Of a stretch of DNA of 64,000 nt, positions 18,597 through 28,338 are shown piece after piece. The translations under genes were made by a program, and so were the position numbers. This DNA comes from Leptolyngbya sp. FACHB-321. Its GTDB lineage: Bacteria; Cyanobacteriota; Cyanobacteriia; Leptolyngbyales; Leptolyngbyaceae. Below the pieces are notes generated by a model. That model did not search any database. It saw only the letters and a list, made by a program, of their open reading frames with translations, and had not been told where the DNA came from. Within the stretch, counting starts at the first letter, position 1, and each line of letters starts with the position of its first letter. The stretch covers positions 1-64,000 of the forward strand of contig NZ_JACJPI010000059.1 in assembly GCF_014695975.1 (NCBI RefSeq), read 5' to 3'.

Positions 18597-19937
18597 ATGT
18601 CTATCAGTCTCTTTGATGCCAACTTTTATCGTGCAGCTAATGCAGATTTAGCAACCTTCAGCAACGAGCAAGCCGCTGCTCATTTTCAAACCTATGGGTT
18701 AGGTGAAGGTCGTCGCTTTTCAGCCTTTGCAGATCTCAGCTTCTACCGCGCGAGCAATCCAGATTTAGCAGCGGCTGGCGTGAGTAGTAATCAACAATTA
18801 TTTGGTCATTTACAAACTTATGGCGTTGGTGAGAACCGCCAATTTTCCCAATTTGTTGATCTCAATTTCTACCTAACACAGAACGCAGATGTTAGTCAAG
18901 CTTATGGCGGCAATCGCTTTCAAGCTTTGCAGCACCTGGAAGTCTATGGACTTAATGAAGGGCGATCGTTTTCTAAGTTTGTTGATCTCAATTTCTATCA
19001 AGCGAACAATCCAGATTTGCTTGCTGCGGACGCAGGACCAAAACAATTACTACAGCATTTAGAGATTTACGGCTTAGAAGAGGGACGACGGTTTTCTAAG
19101 CTCATTGATGTCAATTATTATCTTGCTAATAATCCTGACTTACAAGCAGCAGGCTTAAGCAAGACCCAAGTATACAATCACTTTATGCTTTATGGACAGT
19201 ACGAATATCGTATTACTGTAGCAACTGCTCTTTATAATCGTTCGTTGGGAGGGCTACCTGACAGTCAGGGTTGGCTCGATTACACTACTTTACGATCGAC
19301 ATCGGCTTTTCCCACTACTGGAAACGGTAGCGAAACATTTACTAGCGGTGGCACCCGGTTTGTCAGCGATGCAGTCAGCTATACGGGCTACAGTAACTAC
19401 ACTGCGAACCTTTCTAACCCCTTTAATCCATCACTAAATCTAGTTAATTCAGCCTTTCCTACACTCGATCGCAATGATGGTTTTAGAATTAACTTTGATG
19501 TCCAAATTAATAGTGAAAGTCACAACAATGACAATCGGGCAGGTTTCAGTATTGTAGTGATTAGCGACGATTTGCAAGGTATTGAAATCGGTTTTTGGAC
19601 TAATCAAATTTGGGCACAGCAAGTTAGTGGCAATGTGTCTACTCGCAGTACTGCTCCGACCGCAAACGCGAATTTAGATACAACTGTTTTCAACAACTAC
19701 AACTTAGTTGTTCAAGGGAATGCTTACCAACTTTATACGAATGATTTGAAGACCTTGCTTCTGTCAGGCTTTTTGACTGACTATAGTTCCTTTAATCCTC
19801 AAGTGCCGGTACTTCCCTTTCCAGTTAACCCTCCTAACCCTTACCAAACGCCTAACCTTTTGTTCTTTGGCGATGACACAACCTCTGCCGGTGCCGATGT
19901 CACATTAGGAAATGTTGCGGTTGTACCTGTCGGATAG
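18597..19937 (+). CDS. repeat protein with C-terminal lectin-like domain
   Basis: About 446 residues. ATG 18597 is chosen because AAGGA lies about seven bases upstream; the ATG at 18576 has none. The first ~210 residues are five units of about 45 residues built on FxDxxFYxxxNxDL ... LxHxxxYGxxEGRxFS. Similar units begin the subtilase at 58569. The remainder has NRSLGGLPDSQGWLDY, a beta-rich middle (GFRINFDVQIN, RAGFSIVVIS) and ends in LLFFGDDTTSAGADVTLG. This resembles the choice-of-anchor group of lectin-like domains in cyanobacterial exported proteins. There is no classical signal peptide. Secretion by a type I-like route is possible. Function is unknown; a cell-surface or matrix role is inferred. 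Confidence 0.85.
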   Translation: MSISLFDANFYRAANADLATFSNEQAAAHFQTYGLGEGRRFSAFADLSFYRASNPDLAAAGVSSNQQLFGHLQTYGVGENRQFSQFVDLNFYLTQNADVSQAYGGNRFQALQHLEVYGLNEGRSFSKFVDLNFYQANNPDLLAADAGPKQLLQHLEIYGLEEGRRFSKLIDVNYYLANNPDLQAAGLSKTQVYNHFMLYGQYEYRITVATALYNRSLGGLPDSQGWLDYTTLRSTSAFPTTGNGSETFTSGGTRFVSDAVSYTGYSNYTANLSNPFNPSLNLVNSAFPTLDRNDGFRINFDVQINSESHNNDNRAGFSIVVISDDLQGIEIGFWTNQIWAQQVSGNVSTRSTAPTANANLDTTVFNNYNLVVQGNAYQLYTNDLKTLLLSGFLTDYSSFNPQVPVLPFPVNPPNPYQTPNLLFFGDDTTSAGADVTLGNVAVVPVG

Positions 19938-20320
19938 ATTAGTGGAGCGTCTTTAAAGAATGCTTTGAAGGATTAGAGAAGAGATGCACAGTGCCGTGCA
20001 ATAACTTGGCGTGGATACCTGGAAGTGCTGGCTACCCAATCATCTTTGAGGACAGATGGTACTGAGCTCAACGTTACATTAAAGTCGTTTTATTCCCGTA
20101 ATTATGCTGAGGTAATCTGCAAAATTATCCTGTTTTAGCTGGTCTTTAATTGTAAGAAGAATTGAAAGGTTTGGCTGTTTGCTGCTAGTTCGATCGCTTT
20201 CTGCAACAAGGCTCTGGCTTAAGTAGAGGTAGTATGCCTTAGAACAAAGCCATAGGTGATGAGAGTGGTTGAAGACGTTTAGCGACAGCCCGATCGGAGA
20301 TTCGCCAGGAGTTGGTATCT
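19938..20320. other. intergenic region, nothing recognised
   Basis: No gene, strong hairpin or repeat is seen in these 380 bp. The last ten bases contain AGGAG, the ribosome site of the pilin-like gene. Confidence 0.5.
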
Positions 20321-20842
20321 GTGAAGACTGGTCAAGGGGCGGGGCTACTGCAAGACAAGCGGCAGCAGGAGCAGGGGTTTACTCTCCTTGAGGTCACGAT
20401 CGTACTGGTTATTAGCGGCATTTTGGCAGCGATCGCGCTGCCGTCGTTTCTTAATCAGGCAAGCAAAGCCAAACAGATTGAGGCAAAGATGTATCTCGGT
20501 ACGCTCAATCGTGCTCAACAGAGCTATATACTGGAGCGTACTCAGTTCGCCGATACAGTGAACCACTTGGGCATAGCGTTCCCTAGCAGCCTAAACTACG
20601 GCTACTCCATCCGTCTGAATAGCGCGGGCAACCAATACGCCGTTCATGATGCTAAGTCATTAAGTGTTAGTTTGCGTCCCTATGTTGGCGTAGTGGCGAT
20701 CGCTCAAAGCGGCACTGGTGACGCAAGGATAGAAGTTGTTTTGTGTGAGTCAAAAGCAGCCCAACAGGGAAAAGCGGAACAGCCTGTTATCAACGCTACT
20801 TCGGTGAAATGCGCTTCTAGCACTAAGCCTGTAGGACAGTAA
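20321..20842 (+). CDS. type IV pilin-like protein (PilA family)
   Basis: A 173-residue prepilin. GTG 20321 is chosen because AGGAG lies nine bases upstream; the TTG at 20312 leaves no space for it. After a 20-residue basic leader comes QGFTLLEVTIVLVISGILAAIALP. This is the prepilin-peptidase site (cleavage after G, methylated F, conserved E5) and the hydrophobic N-terminal helix that packs the pilus core. The middle (YLGTLNRAQQSYILERTQFA ... LGI) is that of cyanobacterial PilA-type major or minor pilins. Two cysteines near the C-terminus could form the D-loop disulphide. It is a pilus or competence component exported to the envelope. The neighbours are not pilus genes, so this is an isolated copy. 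Confidence 0.92.
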   Translation: MKTGQGAGLLQDKRQQEQGFTLLEVTIVLVISGILAAIALPSFLNQASKAKQIEAKMYLGTLNRAQQSYILERTQFADTVNHLGIAFPSSLNYGYSIRLNSAGNQYAVHDAKSLSVSLRPYVGVVAIAQSGTGDARIEVVLCESKAAQQGKAEQPVINATSVKCASSTKPVGQ

Positions 20843-21038
20843 TGGTATAGCAAAAGGATAAAGGATAAGGGATGAATCGAAACCCTTGCTCAAAGGAAGT
20901 TTCAAGGTTTAAGTCTGTCCTAACGTTCGCTTCAACTGCTATAGCTGATTGTTATAGGTTGGTTGTTAGAAGCAAGCGTTGGCTAATAGTAAAACGTAGC
21001 GTCGAAAACTCGAAATTCAAAGCTTCGTTCTATCTGCC

Positions 21039-24000
21039 TCATGCCCCTAACATCTGTTCAATCCACTCGATGCCGCCAACTGCTAGGGCACCAGCGAGCG
21101 CAGACGTAAACGCCGACGACAAGGCTGTGACAAAGAGCCACCAGGCAGCGATCGCGACAGCTTTGCGGGTTTCGTTTGCCTGGTGCTGTGCCTGTTGCTG
21201 CAACGCTTCAAGGCGACGGTTAGCGGCTTGCTGAACGGTTTCGATCTGGTTGATCGCACTTAGGCGGGCGGCATCAAGGCGATCGGTAATTTGTTGTGCA
21301 AAGGTAGTAGAAAGGTCGTCACGAGTGCTAATCAGGGCAGCAAGTGTATCGCGATTTAGCGTGCTCAACTGGTCGCGCAGCGTGTCTCCCAGGGAACTGC
21401 TCAGGCTTTCTAGCCCTGCACGAGGGTCAACCAAAACTTGCTGAACGTCTTGCTTGATGCGATCGTAGTCCAGGTCAGGGAGCGGCAGGGAGGCAATCGA
21501 GTGACGCAACTGGTCAAGCGTCTTAGCGATAGTAGCCTGAGCCTGCTGCTGTAGGGTTTGGGCTTGGATGATCGCCCCTTGCACCGTCGTTTCTACTGTC
21601 TCGACAATCTGGCTAATGTCATCGTTAGCAATGTCGCCTCGCTCAGAGAGTAGTGCCACCAGGCGATCGCGGCTAAGATTTGTTAGATGCTGCCAATCTG
21701 GGGCGGTTTCAGAGATCGTTTGAACGCGATCTAACAGGCGTTGTAGAGAGTGTGGCAGGCGATCGAGGCGGAGATCGTCCGGTTCGGCATAGCGTAAATA
21801 ATCAGTCAAATGGTCTTGCCAGCTTTGCACTTGCCGCTTGCTGCGGAGTGCTAAGCGACGCGGTAGTTTGCCGATGGTGTAGAGCGATCGCTGCACCTGC
21901 CGCAATAGTTGCTGTCGTTGCTCCTCTGTCAGATCCGGTCGCTGCTGCACGGATTCAAGCAGGGGTTGCCAATCCAATGAGCCGATCTGACCGAGCCAAT
22001 CTACGTCTGCATAGTGCTGCTTCAGGTAGCCAAGCAACGCTTGAGGCAGGTCAGTCGCATTGAACGTAGAGAGGTCAAGGTTCTGTAGAAAGTCTTGCAG
22101 CAAAGTGAGAACCTGACTACCATCAGATACTTTGTCAGCAACCTTTTGGGGTGCCTCATGCAAGCGGCTCCAGGCTTTTTCTAGCTGCAAAAGCACTCGC
22201 TGCCGCTGCTTTTTGGTCAAGTCTGGGTGAGCGCTTAACCACTCTTCAGCCGTAGCGCGATCAAACGATGGCAGGTAGCCTTGCAAGTCAGAAAATTCAA
22301 CCGCAGTGGCTTTTGTAAGGTGTTTAAGCTGACGCTGGATATCACGGGCGGTGAGCTTCTGGGTGTGATCGCTCACGTATGCGCCCAGAGCTTGCCAGAG
22401 TGCGGTTGCCTCTGTTTCTACGGCGGCTTGATGCGCTTGAACCTCTGCCAGTAAGCGATCGACACTGGTTTCAAGCGCCGTTATCAACCCGTCTAAAGCC
22501 TTTCCACTCCATTCTCGCTGTTCAGTCAGCAACGCTTCCAGGCGATCGCGGTTGAGGTGATGCAGGTAAGCGCTCCAGCGATCGACCGTAACACCTGACT
22601 GATGGAGCAGTGACCGCAGTTTTTCTTGAAGATGCTGTGGCTTTAAATCGGCTTCAGACGCTGCCTGAAGATCGGTCACAACCTGCTGGCTAAAGGCTTG
22701 TAACGGGGCTTCAGCAATAGCAGTCTCCAGCTTTTGCAACACGGCTTGTTGGGTTTCTTCTAGGCGATCGACAATTTTCTCTACCTTTTTGGACGACAGA
22801 TCATCCCGTTGTTCTAGCAGCGTTACAAAAAAGTCTCGATCGATGGCTGAAAGCTGCTGCTGTACGGCAGCGGGGTTTGCTTCTGGGTCGTAAATGACAT
22901 CCTGGAATTCTGCTTGTACCGTCTTGCGCGTCAGATTCCAGGGGTAAGCATTGAGCAGATAATCTTCAACATCAGCTTTGATCGTGTTGTGGAACGCTGC
23001 CTGATCAGTCGTTTCTGCTGACTTAGACGACTGTGTGAATGACTGGAACTGCTGCAAAAGACTGCCAACATCCAGATCTGACAGGTCTACACGATCACGC
23101 ACAATCCGCGTCAGGCGCTTGAGCAACTGCTGCGGCTCTAGTGAAGTGCTGGTGACTGCTGCGACCTGCTGATCGTCTGCCGCTGCCTGATCATCAGTTG
23201 TGGGTGTTTGAGCCGCTAGAAGGCGCTGGAGACGATCGTTGACCGCTTCTGGTGTCAGTTGGTCTGGGTTGGCAGTTTGGAAGAAGGTGGTGAGGTCAGC
23301 GATCGCGTTAGGGGCACCCATCACCTCCTGCCATACGCTTTCAAGCTGATCCACGACATCGTTCACATCACGGGTGGAAAAATCAGAGCGACTACTGACT
23401 AGCTCTACCAGCGTTTGACGATCGATGCGATCCAGCCCTGTCGCCACGGCGGACACTCCCGAATCAGCCAGAACACTTGCTACTACCTGTCGAATGCTCT
23501 GCAAATCAGGCTTAGGCGGTTGTATGGTCTGCACATACTCTCGCAGCGTGGTTTCAAGGTTGCGATCGGTTGCTTCTACCTGATCTTGTAGGGTTGCCAG
23601 GCTGGTTTCTGTCGCTGCTATGCGCTTGGTCAAAGCGGCTGGTAGTACGTCTGCTGTTTTCTCTTTTCGCGTTAATGCAGTCGCGATCGTTGTCACTAAC
23701 GTTTGTACACCCCCACTAATTGCACCAACCAACGTTTCCAATAGCGATCCAGCAGCTTTTGTACTCAGCCAAAGCACGCTCAAAAAATAGCCCGACCAGA
23801 TGACGACACCGAGAACGGCTCCCAGGGTTGGGCTACTAACAAGGCTTAGTTTCACGGCTAAAAAGCACGCGATGAACAAAACAACATTGACAGTCAAGAG
23901 GGTGCTAGCCCCAATAGCAAAACCAAGCTTGCCCGCTGTATTGCTGTTTGTAGTGGTTGCTTCCGGCTCATCATTGGACTGAGTACTGGGCAGATAGCCG

Positions 24001-24146
24001 ATCGCTGTAATGCCAGCCGCCACACCAAAGGTTGTCAACAACAACTGCACAGCAAAGGCAAGCAGCAAGCCTGTAAACAGCGTTGTGAAAACGGGGGCAC
24101 TCATAGCCAAAAGTGGGGATGCAGCATACATGGTGATGGCGACCAT
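21039..24146 (-). CDS. large membrane protein with repeated helical units
   Basis: A 1,035-residue protein of unknown family. The N-terminus has three hydrophobic segments (about 17-50, 73-100 and 108-130). The C-terminus has a further hydrophobic hairpin (AIAAWWLFVTALSSAFTSALAGALAVGG). The 850 residues between are soluble and alpha-helical. They contain at least seven degenerate repeats built on DRxxLxxLLxxRxDLSxxxxxxIVDxLExxxxxxL, some followed by a 100-residue spacer, plus Gln-rich coiled-coil stretches. The likely topology is a large cytoplasmic or periplasmic scaffold anchored at both ends. It stands alone on the minus strand between a pilin-like gene and psaK. It could be an envelope or thylakoid organising protein, but nothing in the sequence proves a role. 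Confidence 0.9.
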   Translation of the reverse strand: MVAITMYAASPLLAMSAPVFTTLFTGLLLAFAVQLLLTTFGVAAGITAIGYLPSTQSNDEPEATTTNSNTAGKLGFAIGASTLLTVNVVLFIACFLAVKLSLVSSPTLGAVLGVVIWSGYFLSVLWLSTKAAGSLLETLVGAISGGVQTLVTTIATALTRKEKTADVLPAALTKRIAATETSLATLQDQVEATDRNLETTLREYVQTIQPPKPDLQSIRQVVASVLADSGVSAVATGLDRIDRQTLVELVSSRSDFSTRDVNDVVDQLESVWQEVMGAPNAIADLTTFFQTANPDQLTPEAVNDRLQRLLAAQTPTTDDQAAADDQQVAAVTSTSLEPQQLLKRLTRIVRDRVDLSDLDVGSLLQQFQSFTQSSKSAETTDQAAFHNTIKADVEDYLLNAYPWNLTRKTVQAEFQDVIYDPEANPAAVQQQLSAIDRDFFVTLLEQRDDLSSKKVEKIVDRLEETQQAVLQKLETAIAEAPLQAFSQQVVTDLQAASEADLKPQHLQEKLRSLLHQSGVTVDRWSAYLHHLNRDRLEALLTEQREWSGKALDGLITALETSVDRLLAEVQAHQAAVETEATALWQALGAYVSDHTQKLTARDIQRQLKHLTKATAVEFSDLQGYLPSFDRATAEEWLSAHPDLTKKQRQRVLLQLEKAWSRLHEAPQKVADKVSDGSQVLTLLQDFLQNLDLSTFNATDLPQALLGYLKQHYADVDWLGQIGSLDWQPLLESVQQRPDLTEEQRQQLLRQVQRSLYTIGKLPRRLALRSKRQVQSWQDHLTDYLRYAEPDDLRLDRLPHSLQRLLDRVQTISETAPDWQHLTNLSRDRLVALLSERGDIANDDISQIVETVETTVQGAIIQAQTLQQQAQATIAKTLDQLRHSIASLPLPDLDYDRIKQDVQQVLVDPRAGLESLSSSLGDTLRDQLSTLNRDTLAALISTRDDLSTTFAQQITDRLDAARLSAINQIETVQQAANRRLEALQQQAQHQANETRKAVAIAAWWLFVTALSSAFTSALAGALAVGGIEWIEQMLGA

Positions 24147-24328
24147 TAGGCGCTAAATACAACAGCCTGGGTAGCACAGCGATCGCCATACCACCCAGGC
24201 TGTCAAGTCTTACTTTCAAATTAGCAACCTTAAGTACTTGACTGCCACTTTCCTAAGTAGGAGAACGCCTCAGTATGAAAACGCCTCAGTAGGAGAACGG
24301 TAGTAATCAAGCACCAAACGCCCAGTGC

Positions 24329-24592
24329 TTAAAGAACGCCAGCGTTACTAAGTCCTAGGATGAAACCAGCGCCCAGAATGTGCCCAAAGCTTGTCGTTGC
24401 CAACAATTCTGGTACGCCAAACCCTTCAAAGAGTCCGGGTGCTTTGACTGGTAGCGCAGGACCGACACCACGTCGTTGAATGGCAAAACGACCGATCGCG
24501 ATCGCCAGCAGGTTTGCTGCAATCATGACAATGGCAACGTTGGGCGACCATTCGACGCTTCGTGCAACAGCCGCTAAAGGTGTGTAAAACAT
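24329..24592 (-). CDS. psaK: photosystem I subunit PsaK
   Basis: An 87-residue two-helix membrane protein of the photosystem I periphery, involved in antenna binding and energy transfer. Helix 1 is VAIVMIAANLLAIAIGRFAIQ. A polar loop RRGVGPALPVKAPGLFEGFG follows. Helix 2 ends GHILGAGFILGLSNAGVL. Length, the ATTSFGHILGAG motif and the loop all match PsaK. The start is fixed by a perfect AGGAGG (plus-strand positions 24597-24602) four bases before the ATG. It appears monocistronic. Confidence 0.97.
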   Translation of the reverse strand: MFYTPLAAVARSVEWSPNVAIVMIAANLLAIAIGRFAIQRRGVGPALPVKAPGLFEGFGVPELLATTSFGHILGAGFILGLSNAGVL

Positions 24593-24596
24593 TTTG

Positions 24597-24602
24597 CCTC
24601 CT
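24597..24602 (-). promoter_or_regulatory. strong ribosome binding site of psaK
   Basis: AGGAGG on the minus strand, four bases before the start codon. It is the strongest Shine-Dalgarno site noticed in the window and decides the psaK start. Confidence 0.85.
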
Positions 24603-24717
24603 AAAGATTGATACGCTTATAAACAAGAAGGATTATAAAAAGCTCTCAGGAGCGAACCTCTAAAAAAGCTGATTTTGTTTCAAGAGTTAACGAACGTGTC
24701 ATCTTTCGATACAAGTC

Positions 24718-25380
24718 ATGGGTCTACGAGTCAAAATTTGCGGCATCACTAAACCGGAGCAGGGTCAGGCGATCGCCCAACTCGGCGCGACTGCCTTGGG
24801 GTTTATCTGTGCCCAGTCCTCTCCACGCTATGTCTCTCCAACGCAGATTGCCGCTATTGTCTCCACCCTTCCTTGCGATTGGGCGATCAATGAACCGCTG
24901 TGCGATCGCATCGGTGTGTTTGTCAACGCCAGCTTGGAAGTACTTTGTCAAACGGTGGCGATCGGCAACCTGAGCGGAGTGCAGCTTCATGGCTCCGAAA
25001 CGCCTGAGTTTTGCGATCAACTCCGACAACAGCTTCCCAAGGTTGAAATTATCAAAGCCCTACGCATTCGTTCTGAGTCGGATCTTAGCGAGGTCGATGC
25101 TTATACTGCCTGCGTTAACACGCTGCTGCTGGATGCTTACGATCCCAGATTGCTCGGTGGCACTGGAAAAACATTGAACTGGCGATCGCTTCAGCAATTT
25201 GAGCCAGCTTGCCCCTGGTTTCTGGCAGGCGGGTTGACACCCGATAACGTGCTGGAGGCGCTACGTCAAGCCACGCCGCACGGCGTTGACCTTTCTAGCG
25301 GTGTGGAGTACAGTCCGGGCGACAAAAACCTGCCTGAGGTCGCTCGGTTGTTAAGTCAGCTCCAAAGTGGTGGTTTCTGA
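24718..25380 (+). CDS. trpF: phosphoribosylanthranilate isomerase
   Basis: A 220-residue single-domain TIM barrel catalysing the Amadori rearrangement of phosphoribosylanthranilate in tryptophan synthesis. Characteristic motifs: [11 protein letters not shown] with the catalytic cysteine, [33 protein letters not shown] with the catalytic aspartate, and the phosphate loops [12 protein letters not shown] and [13 protein letters not shown]. It is complete and normal in length. No other trp gene lies nearby, as is usual in cyanobacteria where the trp genes are scattered. It converges with the nuclease gene across a 23-bp gap holding a small hairpin (AAGCGT ... ACGCTT). Confidence 0.97.
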   Translation: MGLRVKICGITKPEQGQAIAQLGATALGFICAQSSPRYVSPTQIAAIVSTLPCDWAINEPLCDRIGVFVNASLEVLCQTVAIGNLSGVQLHGSETPEFCDQLRQQLPKVEIIKALRIRSESDLSEVDAYTACVNTLLLDAYDPRLLGGTGKTLNWRSLQQFEPACPWFLAGGLTPDNVLEALRQATPHGVDLSSGVEYSPGDKNLPEVARLLSQLQSGGF

Positions 25381-25403
25381 AGCGTCTTGAGGACAGAACG
25401 CTT

Positions 25404-26267
25404 TTACTGGGTATCCACTCGGCGTTCCAACACTGCTTGCACACCCACTGGCACATTGGTCAGAAAGTCGTACCCGGTTGCCGCTTCGATCGCATCGACA
25501 GAAACGCGATAGGTCTGCCAGTCGGTTTCTCTAATGCCCTCAAAGTTAGGCACACTCACCGCAATCACTCGGGTTTGCTCATTGATCGCTCGGCTACCGG
25601 CATTGAGGCGATCGAGCACGACAATCACTTTCCAGGTATACGCTGGCACCACAATGCTGCCCTTAGTCAGCACTCGTTTCTTGCCGTAGCCACCAGCCAC
25701 GATATAGAGTTCCTTGCCCTGCCGCACCAAACTACGGCAGTCGCTTTCCAACTGTTGCCACGGTCCCTGATTATTTGCTTTCGACTGGGGCAGAATGTTG
25801 GTCATCAAAAAGGTGGCAGAGTTCGCGTCTGGAGTATTAGTACGATCGCCGGAAGGAGCTAAATGACCGCGATCAAAGCCGCTCCCGTTGTAGTCTGTGG
25901 GCAACACTCGATACCATTCTGCTGGCAACTGATCATCTGGGCGAAAATCGTTGCTGCGACGCACAGTGCCCAACCAGGACTCATTCAACTGCCAACTGAC
26001 CCAATTGGGAATGCGCTTGCTGTTGTTGTAGGACAGCGTATACTCCGGCTTGACCATCAGGTAGTTGTCTGGGCTAAGAGGACTGGCTGTGGCATTGCTG
26101 GGGTTGCCCAACGCCAAGTGAACGCTGATAGTAGCAGGCGGTTTGAGCAGTAAGTTACAGCCCACCAGCAGCAGGAGCAGGCACCCGACTGCGGCTAGAT
26201 ACCAACGTGAGCGAATCCTTGCGGCGATCGCCCCTCTCTGCACTTCATAACCCATGCCTGCGTCCAT
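25404..26267 (-). CDS. DNA/RNA non-specific endonuclease (NucA-like), exported
   Basis: A 287-residue nuclease of the beta-beta-alpha-metal (NucA/Serratia nuclease) family. The catalytic segment is DRGHLAPSGDR, whose histidine is the general base, followed by the FLMTNILPQ motif whose asparagine region binds Mg2+. Upstream lies GWVSWQLNESWLG-like text typical of the fold. The N-terminus has a basic stretch, then the hydrophobic run YLAAVGCLLLLLVGC, which fits a signal sequence with a possible lipobox (LVGC). It should act outside the cytoplasm, degrading nucleic acid for nutrition or in transformation. The start could be M1 or M5; both precede the same signal. Confidence 0.93.
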   Translation of the reverse strand: MDAGMGYEVQRGAIAARIRSRWYLAAVGCLLLLLVGCNLLLKPPATISVHLALGNPSNATASPLSPDNYLMVKPEYTLSYNNSKRIPNWVSWQLNESWLGTVRRSNDFRPDDQLPAEWYRVLPTDYNGSGFDRGHLAPSGDRTNTPDANSATFLMTNILPQSKANNQGPWQQLESDCRSLVRQGKELYIVAGGYGKKRVLTKGSIVVPAYTWKVIVVLDRLNAGSRAINEQTRVIAVSVPNFEGIRETDWQTYRVSVDAIEAATGYDFLTNVPVGVQAVLERRVDTQ

Positions 26268-26299
26268 CCCTTGAATCTGCGTGCATTCTACGTACCAAC

Positions 26300-27367
26300 C
26301 TAGCTAAAACGCTGCAAGACTTCAGCCGTTGCGTGTCCGGTTTTTGCCCAACTAAACTGGCTGGCTCTAGCAAGGCTGGCTATGCGGAGTTGAGCACGTA
26401 AACTCTCATCTGTTGCCAGATCATGCATAGCATGAGCGATCGCAGCCACGTCATACGGATCGATCAAAAGGGCAGCATCACCCGTTACTTCTGGTAAAGA
26501 TGACAAGTTTGATGTGATCACAGGTGTGCCACACGCCATTGCCTCCAGCGCTGGCAAGCCAAACCCTTCCCATAGACTCGGAAACACCAGTCCGATCGCC
26601 TGATTCAGCAATTTCGGCAGTGCATCATAAGCGACGTAATCTAAAAACTTGATTTGCTTGGTTAATTTCAAGGCTTCAATTTGCGCTTTCAATAGTGGCA
26701 ACTGACGTAGATCGGGTGGACCTGCTAACCAAAATTCATAGTCTGAATTATTGGGCAACTGAGCAAACGCAGCGATCGCGCGTTGGACATTTTTGTACGG
26801 TGCAAAACGACCCAGATAAAGAAAGTAGTTCTGCGTTGGCAAGTCTAAAAACTGAAAGTGTTGAGCATCATACGCTAGAGGAATAGACGTAATTTGGCTC
26901 GCTGAAATGCCACAAAACTGCACAAGATCCTGAGCGGTTGCATTCGAATTGCAGATAATATGAGCAGCTTGTTTTAAGACTTGAGGAATATAGTGTCGGT
27001 TATATAGCGTTGCTGGAGAAAAGCGTTTGGGAAAGTGTAGTGGAATGAGATCATGCACCATGATGACGGAACGACAGTTTGACCATAACGGTGCTTCTGG
27101 TAAAGCCGAAAACAGTAGCGTTGAGTTTAGCTTTTGATAGAACTTAGGCAACTGAAACTGTGTCCAGAGCAGCCGCTTTAAGTGACCCTTTAAACCATAG
27201 GCAGCCGTTAAATCAGGTGGCGATCGATGCCAGGCATAGCCCTCAATTTTAAACGAACTGACGACATTGGGTTTGAGCGATCGCAACTCTTTGACGATAT
27301 TAAGGCTATACGTAGAAATGCCCGTTGGCTGTGGCAAAACGGGAGATAGGTTCACCAAAATTGTCAT
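26300..27367 (-). CDS. family GT4 glycosyltransferase
   Basis: A 355-residue GT-B glycosyltransferase. Features are the N-terminal VNLSPVLPQPTGISTYSLNI loop, the middle YFLYLGRFAPYKNVQRAI, and the nucleotide-sugar motif PSLWEGFGLPALEAMACGTPVITSNLSSLPEV with the conserved E-x7-E pair. It transfers a sugar, often mannose-like, from an activated donor to a growing glycan at the cytoplasmic face. It is first in position but last in transcription order in a run of three minus-strand glycosyltransferases separated by 15-26 bp, hence one operon for a surface polysaccharide. Confidence 0.95.
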   Translation of the reverse strand: MTILVNLSPVLPQPTGISTYSLNIVKELRSLKPNVVSSFKIEGYAWHRSPPDLTAAYGLKGHLKRLLWTQFQLPKFYQKLNSTLLFSALPEAPLWSNCRSVIMVHDLIPLHFPKRFSPATLYNRHYIPQVLKQAAHIICNSNATAQDLVQFCGISASQITSIPLAYDAQHFQFLDLPTQNYFLYLGRFAPYKNVQRAIAAFAQLPNNSDYEFWLAGPPDLRQLPLLKAQIEALKLTKQIKFLDYVAYDALPKLLNQAIGLVFPSLWEGFGLPALEAMACGTPVITSNLSSLPEVTGDAALLIDPYDVAAIAHAMHDLATDESLRAQLRIASLARASQFSWAKTGHATAEVLQRFS

Positions 27368-27382
27368 AAGTGCAAACGATCG

Positions 27383-28312
27383 CTAGAGCTTTTTAACGGC
27401 ATGAATCCGCTTTGATGGTGTTGGAGCATGATTAATATTTAGAATAAAGCGCAGGATTTTTAGATTAATTGGGCTAGGTGCCTTTAAAGCAGCGATCGTG
27501 AATTTAACGATTAAATAAACTCTTAAAACAACTTGTTCCCACAACGGACGATGTTTTTGATAGTAATAAATCTGACTCCAACGATATTCTAACCGCATCC
27601 GATCAGATACTTTGCCAACAGAATAACCGCCTAAATGGATGATTGCAACATCAGGGGTGTAAAGCACTTGCCAACCACGAGCGCGCGATCGCTGACATAA
27701 ATCGGATTCTTCAAAGTACATAAAAAAGGTTTCATCAAACCCATTCAACGTTTCAAAGAGCGATCGACGGATAAAAAAGGCAGCGCCGATCACAATATCC
27801 ACCGTTTGAACGTGCTGAAATCTCTGTTCGATCGCATCTCGTTGTTGAGGATCGGTGTACTGCTTTAGTTGTTTCAGTGTGTTATACTCGCCAACAATGC
27901 TAATTTCATCTGCCACAGAAAGCTGAAAAGTCCCATCTGCGTTTAATAGTTTTGTCCCGATAATACCAACCGATGGGTATTCTTTCATCAGCATTATCAG
28001 TGGTGGCAGCACATCGCTGGTAAGCAACGTATCTGTATTCAGCAGAAAGAGAAATTCTCCTTTTGCCTCGGTTGCACCAACGTTATTGCCTGCTCCAAAG
28101 CCTCGATTTTCGGCTTGTATAATGAGTTTCACAGTTGGGAAGTGTTGAGCAATTAAGGCAGCACTACTGTCTGTAGAGGCATTATCAACCACAATGATCT
28201 CGTAAGGAACAGTGTGAAGAAATTGCAGGAGCGATCGCAAACAGTTTAGTACAACTTCTGCGCCGTTGTAGTTGACTAAAATAATGGAAACTACAACTGG
28301 GCTCATTTGCAT
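27383..28312 (-). CDS. family GT2 glycosyltransferase
   Basis: A 309-residue GT-A glycosyltransferase. It has VVVSIILVNYNGAEVVLNCL at the start, the EIIVVDNASTDSS nucleotide loop, FLFLLNTDTLL as the DxD-like metal motif, and YFEESDLCQRSRARGW as the ED/acceptor region. This branch often contains rhamnosyltransferases (WbbL-like). There is an amphipathic C-terminal helix region but no clear membrane span. It lies in the three-gene glycosyltransferase run, with 15 bp to the next gene, and should act on the same polysaccharide. Confidence 0.95.
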   Translation of the reverse strand: MQMSPVVVSIILVNYNGAEVVLNCLRSLLQFLHTVPYEIIVVDNASTDSSAALIAQHFPTVKLIIQAENRGFGAGNNVGATEAKGEFLFLLNTDTLLTSDVLPPLIMLMKEYPSVGIIGTKLLNADGTFQLSVADEISIVGEYNTLKQLKQYTDPQQRDAIEQRFQHVQTVDIVIGAAFFIRRSLFETLNGFDETFFMYFEESDLCQRSRARGWQVLYTPDVAIIHLGGYSVGKVSDRMRLEYRWSQIYYYQKHRPLWEQVVLRVYLIVKFTIAALKAPSPINLKILRFILNINHAPTPSKRIHAVKKL

Positions 28313-28338
28313 TCACTACTCCCTATTCCCTTATTTCC

